64,000 nt of DNA, taken from the NCBI RefSeq assembly GCF_007421925.1, contig NZ_QMDX01000001.1, positions 270,629 through 334,628 on the forward strand, given 5' to 3'. This DNA is from Haloglomus irregulare (GTDB lineage Archaea; Halobacteriota; Halobacteria; Halobacteriales; Haloarculaceae). Shown in pieces: positions 27,716 to 37,100 of this stretch (position 1 is the stretch's first letter; the number at the start of each line of letters is the position of its first letter). The position numbers and the translations under genes are program-made. The notes under the pieces were generated by a model that worked only from the letters and a program-made list of their open reading frames with translations, did not search any database and was not told the origin of the DNA.

Positions 27716-29224
27716 TCAGCCCAACTCCGCCCGGAGCGACACCTTGTCGATCTTCATCGTCGCCGTCTGTGGGAGTGCCTCCTCGCGGACGTGGACCTCG
27801 CGGGGAATCTTGTAGTCGGCCAGCGAGCCCCGACAGACGTCCTGCACCTCCGCCTCGGTCACGTCGCCGCGCACCACCGCGGTCACCTGCTCGCCGAGAC
27901 GCTCGTGGGGCGTCCCGACGATCGCGGCTTCCTGCGCCTCGTCGAGTTCGTAGATCACGTCCTCGATTTCGCGGGGGTAGACGTTCTCCCCGCCGGTGAT
28001 GATCATGTCGTCGAGGCGGTCGTCGAGGAACACGTGCCCGTCCGCGTCGCGGTGGCCGATATCGCCCGACCGGAGCCACTCTCTCCCCTCGCGCTCGACG
28101 AACACCGCCTCGTTCTTCGTCGGGAGGTCGTGGTAGCCCTTCATGACGGTGTCACCGTGCCAGAGCAGTTCCCCTCGTTCGCCGGGCTCGACCGCCTCGC
28201 CGGTGTCGGGGTCCTCGATTCGGAGGCGGGCGACGGCCCCCGCGACTGTCCCGACGCTCCCGGGCTTGCGAACCGCCTGTTCGGGCGAGTTGATGACCGC
28301 CAGCGGTGTCGTCTCCGTCATCCCGCCGCCCTCGTACAGCGTGCAGTCGAGCGCCGCCTCGACCTGCTCGATCCGCTCCTTCGGCATCGGCGAGCCGCCG
28401 ACGACGAGGGTTTCCAGCGGCTCGATGTCGTACCCCCCGGGGCCGTGTTCGAGCAGGTCCAGCACCATCGTCGGGATCAACACGGTGTAGGTAATCCCCC
28501 GGGACTCCATCGTCCGGAGTGCCATCTCGGGGTCCCACTCCGGGAGCAGGTGGTTCTCCGCGCCGGTGACCACCGACGGGGTCGTGGTCCCGTTCAGGCC
28601 GGTGGCGTGGAAGCACGGCGCGATGGTGAGATAGACCGTGTCACTCGTCATGTGCATGTGTCGGGCGCCGCCGCGTGCGTTCGCGGCGAGGTTGCCGTGC
28701 GTGTGCTGGACGCCCTTGGGGTCGCCGGTCGTCCCGCTCGTGTAGAGGATCTCGGCGACCTGCGAGTCCAGTCGCTCGGCGGTGTGGAACGACTTCTCCG
28801 CGTCGGCCACCAGCTGGCCGTAGTCGGTCGTCCCCTCGATGTCCTCGTCGCCGACGGCCACGAGTTCGACCCCGAGGTCGCGGTCGGCGAACGCGTCGAC
28901 GAACCGATCCAGCACCACCAGCGCCGAGGGCGCGACGTCCCGGAGGACGTGCGCGATCTCGGCCTCGCCGAACCGGAGGTTGATGGGCACCGGAATCGCC
29001 CCGAGCTTCATCGCACCGTAGTAACTGGTCACGAAGGTCGTCAGGTTCGGCAGGAACAGGGCGACGTGGTCCCCCGGCTCGACACCCAGGGCCGCCAGCC
29101 CGTTCGCGACCGCGTCCGTCTCGGCGCGCAGTTCCGCGTAGCTCATCTCCCGTTGCGGGTCCGTTACCGCCAGTTCGTCAGGGCGCTCGCGTGCCTGGAT
29201 ATCCACGTAGCTCGCGAAGTTCAT
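27716..29224 (-). CDS. Long-chain fatty acid-CoA ligase-like AMP-forming enzyme
   Basis: A 502-residue ANL-superfamily enzyme that activates a carboxylate as acyl-AMP and then acyl-CoA. Motifs are the P-loop [46 protein letters not shown], the hinge [24 protein letters not shown] and the C-terminal catalytic lysine region [16 protein letters not shown]-like ATAAATAAGT lies at 29271-29280. A perfect CCCCGG/CCGGGG hairpin with a 5-base loop (29244-29260) lies in the resulting short leader. The frameshifted regulator is directly upstream on the same strand. Confidence 0.88.
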   Translation of the reverse strand: MNFASYVDIQARERPDELAVTDPQREMSYAELRAETDAVANGLAALGVEPGDHVALFLPNLTTFVTSYYGAMKLGAIPVPINLRFGEAEIAHVLRDVAPSALVVLDRFVDAFADRDLGVELVAVGDEDIEGTTDYGQLVADAEKSFHTAERLDSQVAEILYTSGTTGDPKGVQHTHGNLAANARGGARHMHMTSDTVYLTIAPCFHATGLNGTTTPSVVTGAENHLLPEWDPEMALRTMESRGITYTVLIPTMVLDLLEHGPGGYDIEPLETLVVGGSPMPKERIEQVEAALDCTLYEGGGMTETTPLAVINSPEQAVRKPGSVGTVAGAVARLRIEDPDTGEAVEPGERGELLWHGDTVMKGYHDLPTKNEAVFVEREGREWLRSGDIGHRDADGHVFLDDRLDDMIITGGENVYPREIEDVIYELDEAQEAAIVGTPHERLGEQVTAVVRGDVTEAEVQDVCRGSLADYKIPREVHVREEALPQTATMKIDKVSLRAELG

Positions 29225-29367
29225 CTCGAATCAGGGGTGCATCCCCGGATGAACCGGGGGTCGCTCGCCACTTATTTATTATCGATGAAATGACACATGG
29301 TGTGCGACTCCTTCACCCCGTGAGGCACGTACACGGTGTGAGCCGGGCGACGAGGCCCGTGGTCAGG

Positions 29368-30160
29368 TCAGTTGCCGAAGTCCGCGGGTGTGAGCTGGCG
29401 CGAGTCCGCGCGCAGATCGGTGTACGTCTCCCGGACCCATCGGCGAACCGGGTCGGCACGGCTCTCGACCCCCACCCGGAAGCTCCGCTGTTCGTCGTAG
29501 CCGGCCATCGCGGCGATGTCGTCACAGAGGGCGATGGCCCAGCTGATGTCCGTTCCGTCCGGTTCGAGATACATCGTCGCCCCGGCGCGTAACAGGTCGC
29601 GGTAGAGGTCCGCGAGACGGGGCCCCTCTGACCTCGTCGTAGAGCGGCCGGACCATCACCATCTCGAACGTCTGTCCGTCGCGGACGGCCTCGAGGGTGG
29701 CCTCGGCGGTTAGGGCACTGCCCGCGTAGGCCGTCCCGATGATCCGGTCGGACTCCTCGATGAGTCCCAGCCACCGGTCGACCGCCCGCATCACGTCGTG
29801 CGTATCGGGGTCGGAGATCCGCGCGTCGGCCAGGTGCCGCAGGTCGAACTCCATCGCCTCGATCGGCAGGTACGCCCGGACGGGCCCGAACCGACAGGAG
29901 AGGTCCATCGAGTCGCGGAGCCGGGCGTAGTCATCGGCGACCAGGTCACCCAGCCGGGTGGTCTCGTACCCGCTTCCCGACTCGACCGCCCACCCTCGTT
30001 CGGTGAAGTCCTCCAGGATACGCCCGATCATCACGTCCGAGACGCCGGTCTCGTCCACCAGCTCCAGTTGCGTATGCCGCCCCGCCGCGAGCTGTTCCAG
30101 TACCGCGACGCGGTTCTCCGAGCGCGTCAGGAAGCTGATCGCCTCGAACGCGTCCACCAT
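29368..30160 (-). pseudogene. Frameshifted FilR1-type winged-helix regulator
   Basis: Two frames together make one regulator of about 263 residues. The first (30160 to about 29625) has an N-terminal winged helix (SENRVAVLEQLAAGRHTQLELV...), then the FilR1-like middle segment FGPVRAYLPIEAMEFDLRHLADARI. It loses sense after MVMVRPLYDEVRG. The second frame, ending at 29368, continues with RLADLYRDLLRAGATMYLEP and finishes with WVRETYTDLRADS. Removing one G from the run GGGGCCCC (about 29619-29626) restores a single open frame. The domain order matches haloarchaeal helix-turn-helix regulators of this type. It is a recent mutation or a sequencing error; a programmed shift is less likely. Confidence 0.8.
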
Positions 30161-30191
30161 ACGCGGCTGGTGGACTGGCGCAGAGTGAATC

Positions 30192-30214
30192 GCCTCGGGG
30201 TCAAGCCCCGAGGC
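30192..30214 (-). repeat. Right-end hairpin of the TnpB element
   Basis: GCCTCGGGG at 30192-30200 and CCCCGAGGC at 30206-30214 form a perfect 9-bp stem with a five-base TCAAG loop. The TnpB stop codon lies in the loop. IS200/IS605-type elements end in subterminal hairpins recognised as single strands. In TnpB systems the guide-RNA scaffold ends here, so the guide would be read from bases just below 30190. Confidence 0.75.
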
Positions 30215-31442
30215 TTCCTGTTTCTATGACGTGACTTGCAGACACGGATTCAAACTGAGTCGTGTCCGTAGCGGTCACAGTCTCCACAGGCGTATCTTCG
30301 GGCCATCCCAGCCCTAACTCGTCAAACCCACGTTGCAACACGTTCATCGCCGCATTCGCATCCCTATCCGTCTCGAACCCACAACTCGGACAGGAGTGTT
30401 CCCGCACCCAGATGGGCTTCGCTGTCTCCACGCCACAGGAAGCGCACTCTTTGGTTGTGCCTTGTGCTTCGACCTGCACGACGTGACAGCCGTACAAGTC
30501 GGCTTTATATTCGAGCAGGGTGATGAACTGTCGCCACGCCGCATCCTGCTTGTTTCGAGCGCTGTACGACTGTTCGAGCATCCCCTTCACGTCTAAGTCT
30601 TCTACGAATACGGCGTCGTACTCGCGGACGAGCCCCGTCGTAATCTTGTGCTGGTAGTCCAGCACTTTCCGCTTGATGTGACGCTTGACCTTCGCCACTT
30701 CATCACGTTGTTTCTCCCAGTTAGCAGAACCGTGTTCTTTCCGTGAGAGGTTGCGTTGTTCACGCTGAAGACGTTCATACTCATCCTCAAGATCGAGCCA
30801 GTCTACCGTCTGACCGTCCGACGTGTGGATGTAGTTCTGGATACCGAGGTCAACCCCAACGCTGTTACTTGCGTCCAACGAACCAACGTCAGGTTTCTCA
30901 GGCAGACCAGCGTCGTCGGCTTCAAGACCGAAAGAGACGAACCACTCGCCGGTCGTCTCCTTTTTGAACGTGACTTCGTTGATGATGGCGTGGTCGGGAA
31001 TCGGGCGGTGGTACCGGATTTTCACCCAGCCGATTTTGCTGAAGCGAACGTAAGCGAACCTGTCGTGGCCCCTCTTTTCATCGAGGTCGAAACCACTCTG
31101 GTTGTACGTCACGCTTCGGTAGTCGGTGGGTACTTGCCGTTTGAGGCGACCGATATCGTATCCTTTCTCTTTCTTTTTCCGAAGGTTTGAGACGTTGCGG
31201 TGGAAGCGTGCGACGGTGGCTTGTGCGGCTTTCGAGTGCAGCTCACCGAACACCGACCACCGCCGTTTCCACTCGGGGAGTTTGTTGTTCTGGTCGTACT
31301 CGCTGGGTTTGTCGTCTTCTGGGGCTTGTTCGTAGTCCCAGCGGACGTGGTTGTACAGTTGGCGATGAACGTCAAGATGGTGTTCCAGTCGCTCCCCTAC
31401 CTTTCCTGATGGGTAGGCACGGTAGCGGTGACTGTATTCCAT
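30201..31442 (-). CDS. tnpB: TnpB, RNA-guided endonuclease of an IS200/IS605 (IS1341-type) element
   Basis: A 413-residue TnpB, complete and apparently active. The RuvC residues can be read as Asp198 in GVDLGIQNY, Glu281 in VFVEDLDVKGM and Asp361 in DRDANAAMN. The zinc finger is CASCG...CPSCG at 333-354. The N-terminal MEYSHRYRAYPSGKVGERL and Arg/Lys-rich helices match haloarchaeal members. No tnpA is present, so it is a solitary element needing a transposase in trans. Base composition is less GC-rich than its neighbours. TnpB proteins use an RNA made from the element's right end to cut DNA; that RNA would overlap the 3' end of this gene. I start at the ATG at 31442, not the GTG at 31451. Confidence 0.92.
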   Translation of the reverse strand: MEYSHRYRAYPSGKVGERLEHHLDVHRQLYNHVRWDYEQAPEDDKPSEYDQNNKLPEWKRRWSVFGELHSKAAQATVARFHRNVSNLRKKKEKGYDIGRLKRQVPTDYRSVTYNQSGFDLDEKRGHDRFAYVRFSKIGWVKIRYHRPIPDHAIINEVTFKKETTGEWFVSFGLEADDAGLPEKPDVGSLDASNSVGVDLGIQNYIHTSDGQTVDWLDLEDEYERLQREQRNLSRKEHGSANWEKQRDEVAKVKRHIKRKVLDYQHKITTGLVREYDAVFVEDLDVKGMLEQSYSARNKQDAAWRQFITLLEYKADLYGCHVVQVEAQGTTKECASCGVETAKPIWVREHSCPSCGFETDRDANAAMNVLQRGFDELGLGWPEDTPVETVTATDTTQFESVSASHVIETGSLGA

Positions 31443-31751
31443 CGCTATCACTTGATTACCGATGTATCCACATAATAGGTTGTGTCGCTGCGGGTCGGCT
31501 TCATCCCCGAGCTCAAGCCCCAGAGTTTTCGTCTTGTCCGTTAATAAGACCCGGGCCCGGCGACCCGGAGGACGGGCTCGCGCAGTCGGAACCGTTGGAC
31601 GCTGGCGGTCCCCGGGCGGACGTTCGGGGCCGAGGGGTCGTCCCCCCGAAGGTGGACCGTTCCGGGCGGGTGACGTTCGACCGTCGCCCGTGGTAGCGCG
31701 GATGTCATCTGAGACGCGGCCGCCGGATCCGGAGGGGCGGCCCCCGGGCGC

Positions 31752-33947
31752 TCACGGCTCCGGCGGCGCCCCGTCGTACGCATCTAGCTCCTGATAGAAG
31801 TTCAGCATCGCGAACTTCAACTTCTCCGGGGCCACGTCCACCATCTCCCGACGCTCCTCCTCTGGGAACGTGTCATGGACGGAGTACTGGCCCAGGTCGT
31901 CGGCCCTGCTGCGGGCGTATCGCTCGTCGATCAGCGCCCGGACCCCGAAGTCATCGGGCGAGCGAACCACGCGGCCCAGGGCCTGCCGGGTCTTCCGGAC
32001 GGTGGGGACCTCGACGGCGTATCGCCAGCCCTGGTCCTCGCTGCCGAACGCGCCGGCGAAGGCGTCCTCGACGGCCCCCATCCGGTCGTCCAGATGCGGG
32101 TACGGGACCCCCACGACGAGGACGGTGCGGGCGTCGTCGCCGTCGTAGCTCACCCCCTCCGCGAGCGTCCCCCACAGCGACGTGAACAGCACGCCGTCGT
32201 CGCCGTCGGTGAACGTCTCGCGGAGGTCCTCGGCGCGCTCGCCCGGCCTGTCGAGGTACGGCGTCGCGGCCGTGCCGACGCGGTCGTAGTAGCGCTCGGC
32301 CTCCGCGTAGGAGGGGCAGAAGACGAGCGTGTTGCCCGGTGTGAACCGGACGGCGTCCTCGATGGTGTCGGCGACCGTCGACTGGGTGTCGGGGTCGTCG
32401 CGCTCGCTGGCGAACAGCGCCGGCGACGTGACCGCGAAGGTCCGCCGGCGCTCCTCCGGGAACTGCAGTCCGTGGGTCATCGTCACGGGGTCGTCGAGTC
32501 CGAGCACCTCCCGCTGGACGTCGAACGGGCGCAGTGTCGCGCTCATCAGGACGGAGGCGTGGAGGTCGTCGAACAGCGGCTCGGTCACCTGCCGGGGGAT
32601 GCAGGTGTACAGCTCCGCGCGACCCCGGAGGCCCGAGTCGGTCCGGCGGACGCTGACGACCGGGTACTGCCCGGGCTCGGCCGAGCCGTCCATCCAGTCC
32701 GCGATGAAGCCGGCCGCCCCCAGCGTCTGGCACTCCTTGCGCGTCGTCGTCTCGCCCTCCTTGTACGCCTCCTGGTACGCCTGGTCAAGCGTCTTCGCCA
32801 GGTTGAGCGCGTGGTCGAGGTCCTGCTCGTAGCCGGGGCCCTCGTACCGCCGCAGGAACGCCATCGTCAGGTCGTCCCGGCCGGTCTCGGCGTCGATCGA
32901 GAGGTCCGTCCAGTCGTCGTCGAGGGAGCGGGCGCCGGAGCCCATCCCGGCCTCGTACGTCTCGACCAGGGCGTCGTGGAACGCCCGGACGACGCGCGTG
33001 GCGGCCTCGACGCGGAAGTCGTCCGTCTCGTCGAGTTCGTCCAGCGCGCTCGACAGCGTCACCTCGTTGCAGGTGCGGGTGGCGTGGTCGCGGGCGGCCT
33101 CCTCGATGTTGTGGGCCTCGTCGAACACCGCGACGATGTCCTCGGGGTCCCGGCCAAGCCAGCGGAAGAACTGCTCGCGGATGGTCGGGTCAAGCAGGTG
33201 GTGGTAGTTGCAGACGACGAGTTCGACCCCCTCGACGCCGTCCTTGAGCAGTTCGTAGCCACAGAAGCCGGCCTCGTGAGCCGCCTGATATATCTCGTCG
33301 GGCGTGCGGACGCCCGCGAACAGCCAGTCGTAGAAGTCGCTCGTGTCAGCCGTGAGGTTGCGCTGGTAGCGCTCGCAGACGTTGGCGTCCGCCCGGACCG
33401 TCTCCAGCGCGTCCTCGGCGCTCCCCAACTCGTCCAGCACGGCCGCGCGGGCCTCGGCCACGTCGCCGCCATCCGGCGTCTCCGGGCCGTCGTCCGCATC
33501 GCTCCGGGCCGCGGCCTCGCGCAGTTCGGCCGCCTGCCGTTCCAGCGCGGCCACCTCCTCGGCCTGGTCGACCACCTCGCGGGTCGCGTCCCGGAGCGCC
33601 TGGCACTCCTGGTAGTCGACGTCGATGTGACACATCGACCCCTTGCCGCGGAAGACGACCGACCGGATGGCCTCGCTGGCGTTGATGGCCCGGGCCTCCT
33701 GGATGAACTGGCGGGTCTGCTGGTGGACGTTGGTCGTGATGACGACCGTCTTGTCGGCGGCCCGAGCGTACTCCAGCGCCGGCGCCAGCGCCGCCAGCGT
33801 CTTGCCGGTTCCGCAGGCGCCCTCGAACAGCACGTCCCGCTCGGTCACCAGGGCCTCGCGGATGGTCTCCATCGCGTCGCGCTGGTGGTCGTACGGCTGG
33901 TCGTACGGGAAGAAGCGCAGGTAGCCCGGGGCGTCACTCGTCGCCAC
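31752..33947 (-). CDS. XPD/DinG-like superfamily 2 DNA helicase with probable iron-sulfur cluster
   Basis: A 731-residue ATP-dependent helicase. Motif I is FEGACGTGKTLAAL near residue 46, motif II is VAVFDEAHNIEE, and the C-terminal motifs include SVLMSATLRPFD, GNTLVFCPSYAEAE and the final RQALGRVVRSPDDFG. Four cysteines (GSMCHID, YQECQAL, NVCERYQ and AGFCGYE) are spaced as in the Fe-S domain of XPD helicases. Such enzymes open DNA in repair. I choose GTG at 33947 (start of VATSDAPGYLRFFPY): an ACAAAAGGGT TATA element lies at 33972-33981, 27 bp upstream, so a start at 34016 would precede the transcript. Confidence 0.88.
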   Translation of the reverse strand: MATSDAPGYLRFFPYDQPYDHQRDAMETIREALVTERDVLFEGACGTGKTLAALAPALEYARAADKTVVITTNVHQQTRQFIQEARAINASEAIRSVVFRGKGSMCHIDVDYQECQALRDATREVVDQAEEVAALERQAAELREAAARSDADDGPETPDGGDVAEARAAVLDELGSAEDALETVRADANVCERYQRNLTADTSDFYDWLFAGVRTPDEIYQAAHEAGFCGYELLKDGVEGVELVVCNYHHLLDPTIREQFFRWLGRDPEDIVAVFDEAHNIEEAARDHATRTCNEVTLSSALDELDETDDFRVEAATRVVRAFHDALVETYEAGMGSGARSLDDDWTDLSIDAETGRDDLTMAFLRRYEGPGYEQDLDHALNLAKTLDQAYQEAYKEGETTTRKECQTLGAAGFIADWMDGSAEPGQYPVVSVRRTDSGLRGRAELYTCIPRQVTEPLFDDLHASVLMSATLRPFDVQREVLGLDDPVTMTHGLQFPEERRRTFAVTSPALFASERDDPDTQSTVADTIEDAVRFTPGNTLVFCPSYAEAERYYDRVGTAATPYLDRPGERAEDLRETFTDGDDGVLFTSLWGTLAEGVSYDGDDARTVLVVGVPYPHLDDRMGAVEDAFAGAFGSEDQGWRYAVEVPTVRKTRQALGRVVRSPDDFGVRALIDERYARSRADDLGQYSVHDTFPEEERREMVDVAPEKLKFAMLNFYQELDAYDGAPPEP

Positions 33948-34038
33948 GCAGTCCGGTAGTTCGCTCCCGGACAAAAGGGTTCGCCGAGCCGGGTGGAAGT
34001 GGTCGGGGGCTCTCAAGCGGGACGGCCGGTCGAATGAC

Positions 34039-34986
34039 TCAGGTCTCCGGCTCGATGTACACCTTCCGGACGCCCGGGCGGTGGGCCTTGATAGCGTCCT
34101 CGATAGCGGTGATGGTCTCGTCCATCGCGCCCGTGTCGAGGTCGGGGGTGAGGGCGATATCCGCCGTGACGACCACGTTCTCCGTGCCGAAGAACACGGT
34201 CCGGAAGTCGACTACCTCGTCGACCCCCTCCCAGTCGGCGACGATCCGCCGGAGCTCGGCCTCGTCCTCCCTCGGCAGCGACTCGCCCAGCAGCAGCCGC
34301 TTGTTCTCCCAGGCCAGCGCGACGGCGAAGCCCATCAGCATGACGCCGATGAGCGCGGCCGAGACGGCGTCGTAGATGCCGTTGCCCGTCACTCGCGAGA
34401 GGAAGACGCCGAGGAGGGCGATGCCGGCGCCGGCCATGGCGATGGTGTCCTCGGTGAGCGCGGTGAGGACGGTCACGTCCGAGGTCTTCTTGAACGCCTC
34501 GCGGATGCCGTTCCACTCGTTCTCGTCGATCTGCCGGCTCATGTTCGCCCACGCCTTCTTCAGCGCGTACGCCTCGAACACGATGGCGCCGATGAGTACG
34601 GCGTAGTTGACGAAGACGGCCTCGAAGGTGATATCCAGTATCGGGAGGGTGGCGGTGCCCTCCCCCGGCGGGTGCGGGTCGAGGATGGCGTTGTAGCCGT
34701 GTTTCAGGCTCTCCCACCCGGCGATGCCGAACAGGAAGACGCTGACGAGAAAGGAGTAGAAGAACTGCGCCTTCCCGTAGCCGAAGGGATGCTCCCGGTT
34801 CCGGTCCTTCCCACTGTAGCGGATGCCGACGAGCAGGAACACCTGGTTGCCCGTATCGGAGATGGAGTGGTACGTCTCCGAGAGCATCGCCGCGCTCCCA
34901 GTCAGGAGGAAGCCGATGAACTTCAGGAGCGCGATGAGACCGTTGGCGACGAGGGCCGCGATGACGACGGATTTGCTGCTGGCCAT
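34039..34986 (-). CDS. Cation diffusion facilitator family transporter
   Basis: A 315-residue CDF transporter exporting divalent metal ions in exchange for protons. The first helices contain the metal-site pattern SETYHSISDTGNQ (the HxxxD of helix II is kept), and HPFGYGKAQFFYSFLVSVFLF marks helix III. Additional helices are NYAVLIGAIVFEAYAL, DTIAMAGAGIALLG and GNGIYDAVSAALIGVMLMG. The C-terminal cytoplasmic domain (VVDFRTVFFGTENVVVTADIAL) has the ferredoxin-like fold used for dimer regulation. Substrate metal is not evident; the Glu/Asn variant helix II hints at a form other than classic Zn transporters. Confidence 0.88.
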   Translation of the reverse strand: MASSKSVVIAALVANGLIALLKFIGFLLTGSAAMLSETYHSISDTGNQVFLLVGIRYSGKDRNREHPFGYGKAQFFYSFLVSVFLFGIAGWESLKHGYNAILDPHPPGEGTATLPILDITFEAVFVNYAVLIGAIVFEAYALKKAWANMSRQIDENEWNGIREAFKKTSDVTVLTALTEDTIAMAGAGIALLGVFLSRVTGNGIYDAVSAALIGVMLMGFAVALAWENKRLLLGESLPREDEAELRRIVADWEGVDEVVDFRTVFFGTENVVVTADIALTPDLDTGAMDETITAIEDAIKAHRPGVRKVYIEPET

Positions 34987-35213
34987 CGGTTACGAGGGCC
35001 GTGGCCCGACGTCGACAGATGCCTTGCCGTCCGAGGGGGGTCACCACCAGCCCGGGCGAGTCGTGTCATCGTCGAGGTCCGACGGACGGGTCCGTCATGC
35101 CGACACAGTACTGGCTGGCCCGTCACGTTCGACCCGTTACGGGATGGCCCGGTGAGGACCGCGCCCGCGACGCCTCCGGCGGGAGTTTAGTGTCGGGCGG
35201 GCGAACACCGAGT

Positions 35214-35738
35214 GTGCTCACCATCGTCTCCGACACGCACGGGACCGACAGCACCCGGCTGGAGGGTCGCACCGCGACCGCCGTCGCGGAGGCCGAGGTC
35301 GTGGTCCACGCGGGCGACCTCACGACCGAGGCCGTGCTCGACGGGTTCCACGACGCGGCGCGGCGGCTCCACGCCGTCCACGGCAACCGCGACGACCCCG
35401 GCGTCGTCGACCGGCTGCCCGCCCGGCGGGTCTGCGAGTTCGGCGGCGTCCGGTTCGTCGTCGTCCACGGCCACGACCACAGCGAGCAGGCGCTCTCGCT
35501 GGCGGCACGCGAGGCCGGCGCGGACGGCGTCGTCGTGGGCCACTCCCACCGGCCGACGGTCCGGCGACTCGGCGAGGTGACGCTATGTAACCCGGGGAGC
35601 CACGCGGATCCACGGCAGTTCCGGCCGGGACATATCGAGCTGGAACGGGCCGATGAAGACGAGGAGCTGACCGGGCGACTGGTCGAACCGGACGGCACGC
35701 TCGTCGAGCGGTTCACCGTCGGCGGCTCGGAGGACTGA
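35214..35738 (+). CDS. YfcE/MJ0936-type metallophosphoesterase
   Basis: A 174-residue calcineurin-like phosphoesterase. The metal ligands can be followed as LTIVSDTHG, VVHAGDLT, VHGNRDD, VVHGHDH and VGHSHRP, then LCNPGSH. The family cleaves phosphodiesters such as cyclic nucleotides in vitro; the natural substrate is unknown. GTG at 35214 is used: a GAGTTTAGTG TATA element about 27 bp upstream leads straight to it, and the protein then begins with the conserved strand. Confidence 0.85.
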   Translation: MLTIVSDTHGTDSTRLEGRTATAVAEAEVVVHAGDLTTEAVLDGFHDAARRLHAVHGNRDDPGVVDRLPARRVCEFGGVRFVVVHGHDHSEQALSLAAREAGADGVVVGHSHRPTVRRLGEVTLCNPGSHADPRQFRPGHIELERADEDEELTGRLVEPDGTLVERFTVGGSED

Positions 35739-35836
35739 TCCGACAGCGGGGATGGAGGGTGCACCGAACGGGAAGCAGGGCGTGGGCGTCGGCGTGGAGG
35801 GCCGAAGCGTTCGGCGCGATTACGGGTATGGCGGGG

Positions 35837-35847
35837 GATATAAAATA
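35837..35847 (+). promoter_or_regulatory. TATA-like element with no assigned gene
   Basis: GGATATAAAATAG is one of the best TATA sequences in the window, yet no gene begins within 60 bp downstream on the + strand. It lies just past the 3' end of the winged-helix membrane protein gene, so a transcript would run antisense to it. On the reverse strand the same bases follow an AGCC/GGCT mini-stem and could instead help termination. Confidence 0.3.
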
Positions 35848-35901
35848 GCCGCCGGAGGCTCAAAGAGACGTTTCACCCACGAGACGGTCGCTCATGGCCG
35901 T

Positions 35902-36819
35902 TCACCGGTAGGTGAGGACGAGCGCGACGCCGAGCACGACCGCGCCGCCGAGAAAGAAGACCAGCCCGGGCGGGAGTCCCAGCGCCGGGTCGGCCCCGCC
36001 CGTCTCGGCGGTCATCCGGGCCGCCTCCGTGGCGGTGTCGGCGACCGGTGTCGATGTCGGCGTGGCGCCAGCGGCCCCGTCGGCGACCGCCTCGGTCGCC
36101 TCGGGCGCCGGCGTGTCGGTCGCCGGCTCGGCGGCGGTCGGCTGGGGAGTCGCCGTCGCGGTCGACTCCTCGCCGAAGATACCCACGTCGTCGCCGCCGC
36201 CGCTCGTCTCCGGTGCCGGCGTCCCCGTCCGGGTTTCCACCGGCGTCTCCGTCGGGGTCGTCGCCCGCGTCTCCGTCGGGGTCGCCGTCGCGGCGGCGTC
36301 GCCGTCGGCACCCGCGCCGCCGCCGGCGTCGCCGCCACCCCCCGCACCGCTCGTCCCGCCGAACAGGGGTGCGGCGAGCCGGCGGACCCCCCGGCCGAAC
36401 ACCTCCTGGATGGCGATGGCGCCGAACAGGAGCGCGGCGAGCCCGCCGACCAGCCGCCGGAGCGCCGCCCTGATGCCGGAGGCCTGCTCGTCGCGGCCGG
36501 CGAAGATGACCAGCGGCTTGTCGGCCGGTGCGTAGACGTCCATCTCGCGGCCCTTCTCCGAGTAGGCGGTCCCGACGACCTCGATGGCGCCGGCCTCGGA
36601 GAGTCGTTCGAGGTGGTACTGGGCGTTCTGCAGCGTCGTGTCGACCTGGTTCGCGAGCCGGGAGGGCGGCAGGGGCTCCTCGTGGAGGGCGGAGAGCATC
36701 TGCCGGGCGGTGTCCGAGGAGAGGGCCTGCATCAGGTCGTCGGCTTCCTCGCTGTCGAGGCCGACCACGCGCGGGTCGTCCTCGACGGACACCTCCGGGC
36801 TGGAGGGCAGGAGGCTCAT
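35902..36819 (-). CDS. Membrane-anchored ArsR-like winged-helix protein
   Basis: A 305-residue haloarchaeal protein with an N-terminal winged helix (ALSSDTARQMLSALHEEPLPPSRLANQVDTTLQNAQYHLERLSEAGAIE, residues 33-80). A small wing with AYSEKGREMDVYAPADKPLVIF follows. Then come a hydrophobic helix near residue 120-140, a Gly/Ala/Thr/Pro-rich low-complexity region of about 130 residues and a C-terminal helix GLVFFLGGAVVLGVALVL. Membrane-linked HTH proteins like this are common in haloarchaea, but their ligands are unknown. The low-complexity half is probably outside the membrane. Confidence 0.82.
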   Translation of the reverse strand: MSLLPSSPEVSVEDDPRVVGLDSEEADDLMQALSSDTARQMLSALHEEPLPPSRLANQVDTTLQNAQYHLERLSEAGAIEVVGTAYSEKGREMDVYAPADKPLVIFAGRDEQASGIRAALRRLVGGLAALLFGAIAIQEVFGRGVRRLAAPLFGGTSGAGGGGDAGGGAGADGDAAATATPTETRATTPTETPVETRTGTPAPETSGGGDDVGIFGEESTATATPQPTAAEPATDTPAPEATEAVADGAAGATPTSTPVADTATEAARMTAETGGADPALGLPPGLVFFLGGAVVLGVALVLTYR

Positions 36820-36947
36820 CGGCCTTCACAACCGGTCCGGCGCGCATCAATCTTGTGTGCCCGACGGGGTGGTTCCCGCGGTAACGGTCCGCGTGCGGCC
36901 CGGGAGGTGCCGAAACGCCTTTGCGCGACGCCCCTGCATCCGACGGT

Positions 36948-37082
36948 ATGGTTCAGGTGGACCCGGTACTGGTCGGCATCGTCGCCGTGCTCCTGTTCAT
37001 CGTGCTGTTCCTCTTCCTGCTGTTCCGCCGCACGATGAAGGGGTTCACCGACGGCCTCCGCGAGGGACAGCGCCGCGACTAA
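36948..37082 (+). CDS. 44-residue single-pass membrane protein
   Basis: A very short gene encoding MVQVDPVLVGIVAVLLFIV, which runs into a continuous helix, then FRRTMKGFTDGLREGQRRD. The basic tail after the helix predicts a cytoplasmic C-terminus. It resembles a family of tiny conserved haloarchaeal proteins that start MVQVDP (DUF7859, from memory). Function is unknown. It lies between divergently and convergently arranged neighbours and so is its own transcription unit. Confidence 0.6.
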   Translation: MVQVDPVLVGIVAVLLFIVLFLFLLFRRTMKGFTDGLREGQRRD

Positions 37083-37100
37083 CCGAGGAACACGCCGCGG

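Larger units (their letters stand above)
30185..31545 (-). mobile_element. Solitary tnpB insertion element (approximate ends)
   Basis: The right side is set by the 30192-30214 hairpin. The left side lies about 60-105 bp upstream of tnpB, where the reverse strand reads CTCTGGGGCTTGAGCTCGGG (31515-31534), sharing the GGGGCTTGA core with the right-end stem. The exact cleavage sites cannot be fixed from one copy. The element lies between the frameshifted regulator and the helicase gene and interrupts neither. Confidence 0.65.

Noticed and set aside
31752-34016. Helicase starting at ATG 34016
   Set aside because: The TATA box at 33972-33981 lies inside this extension, so the transcript would begin after that ATG.
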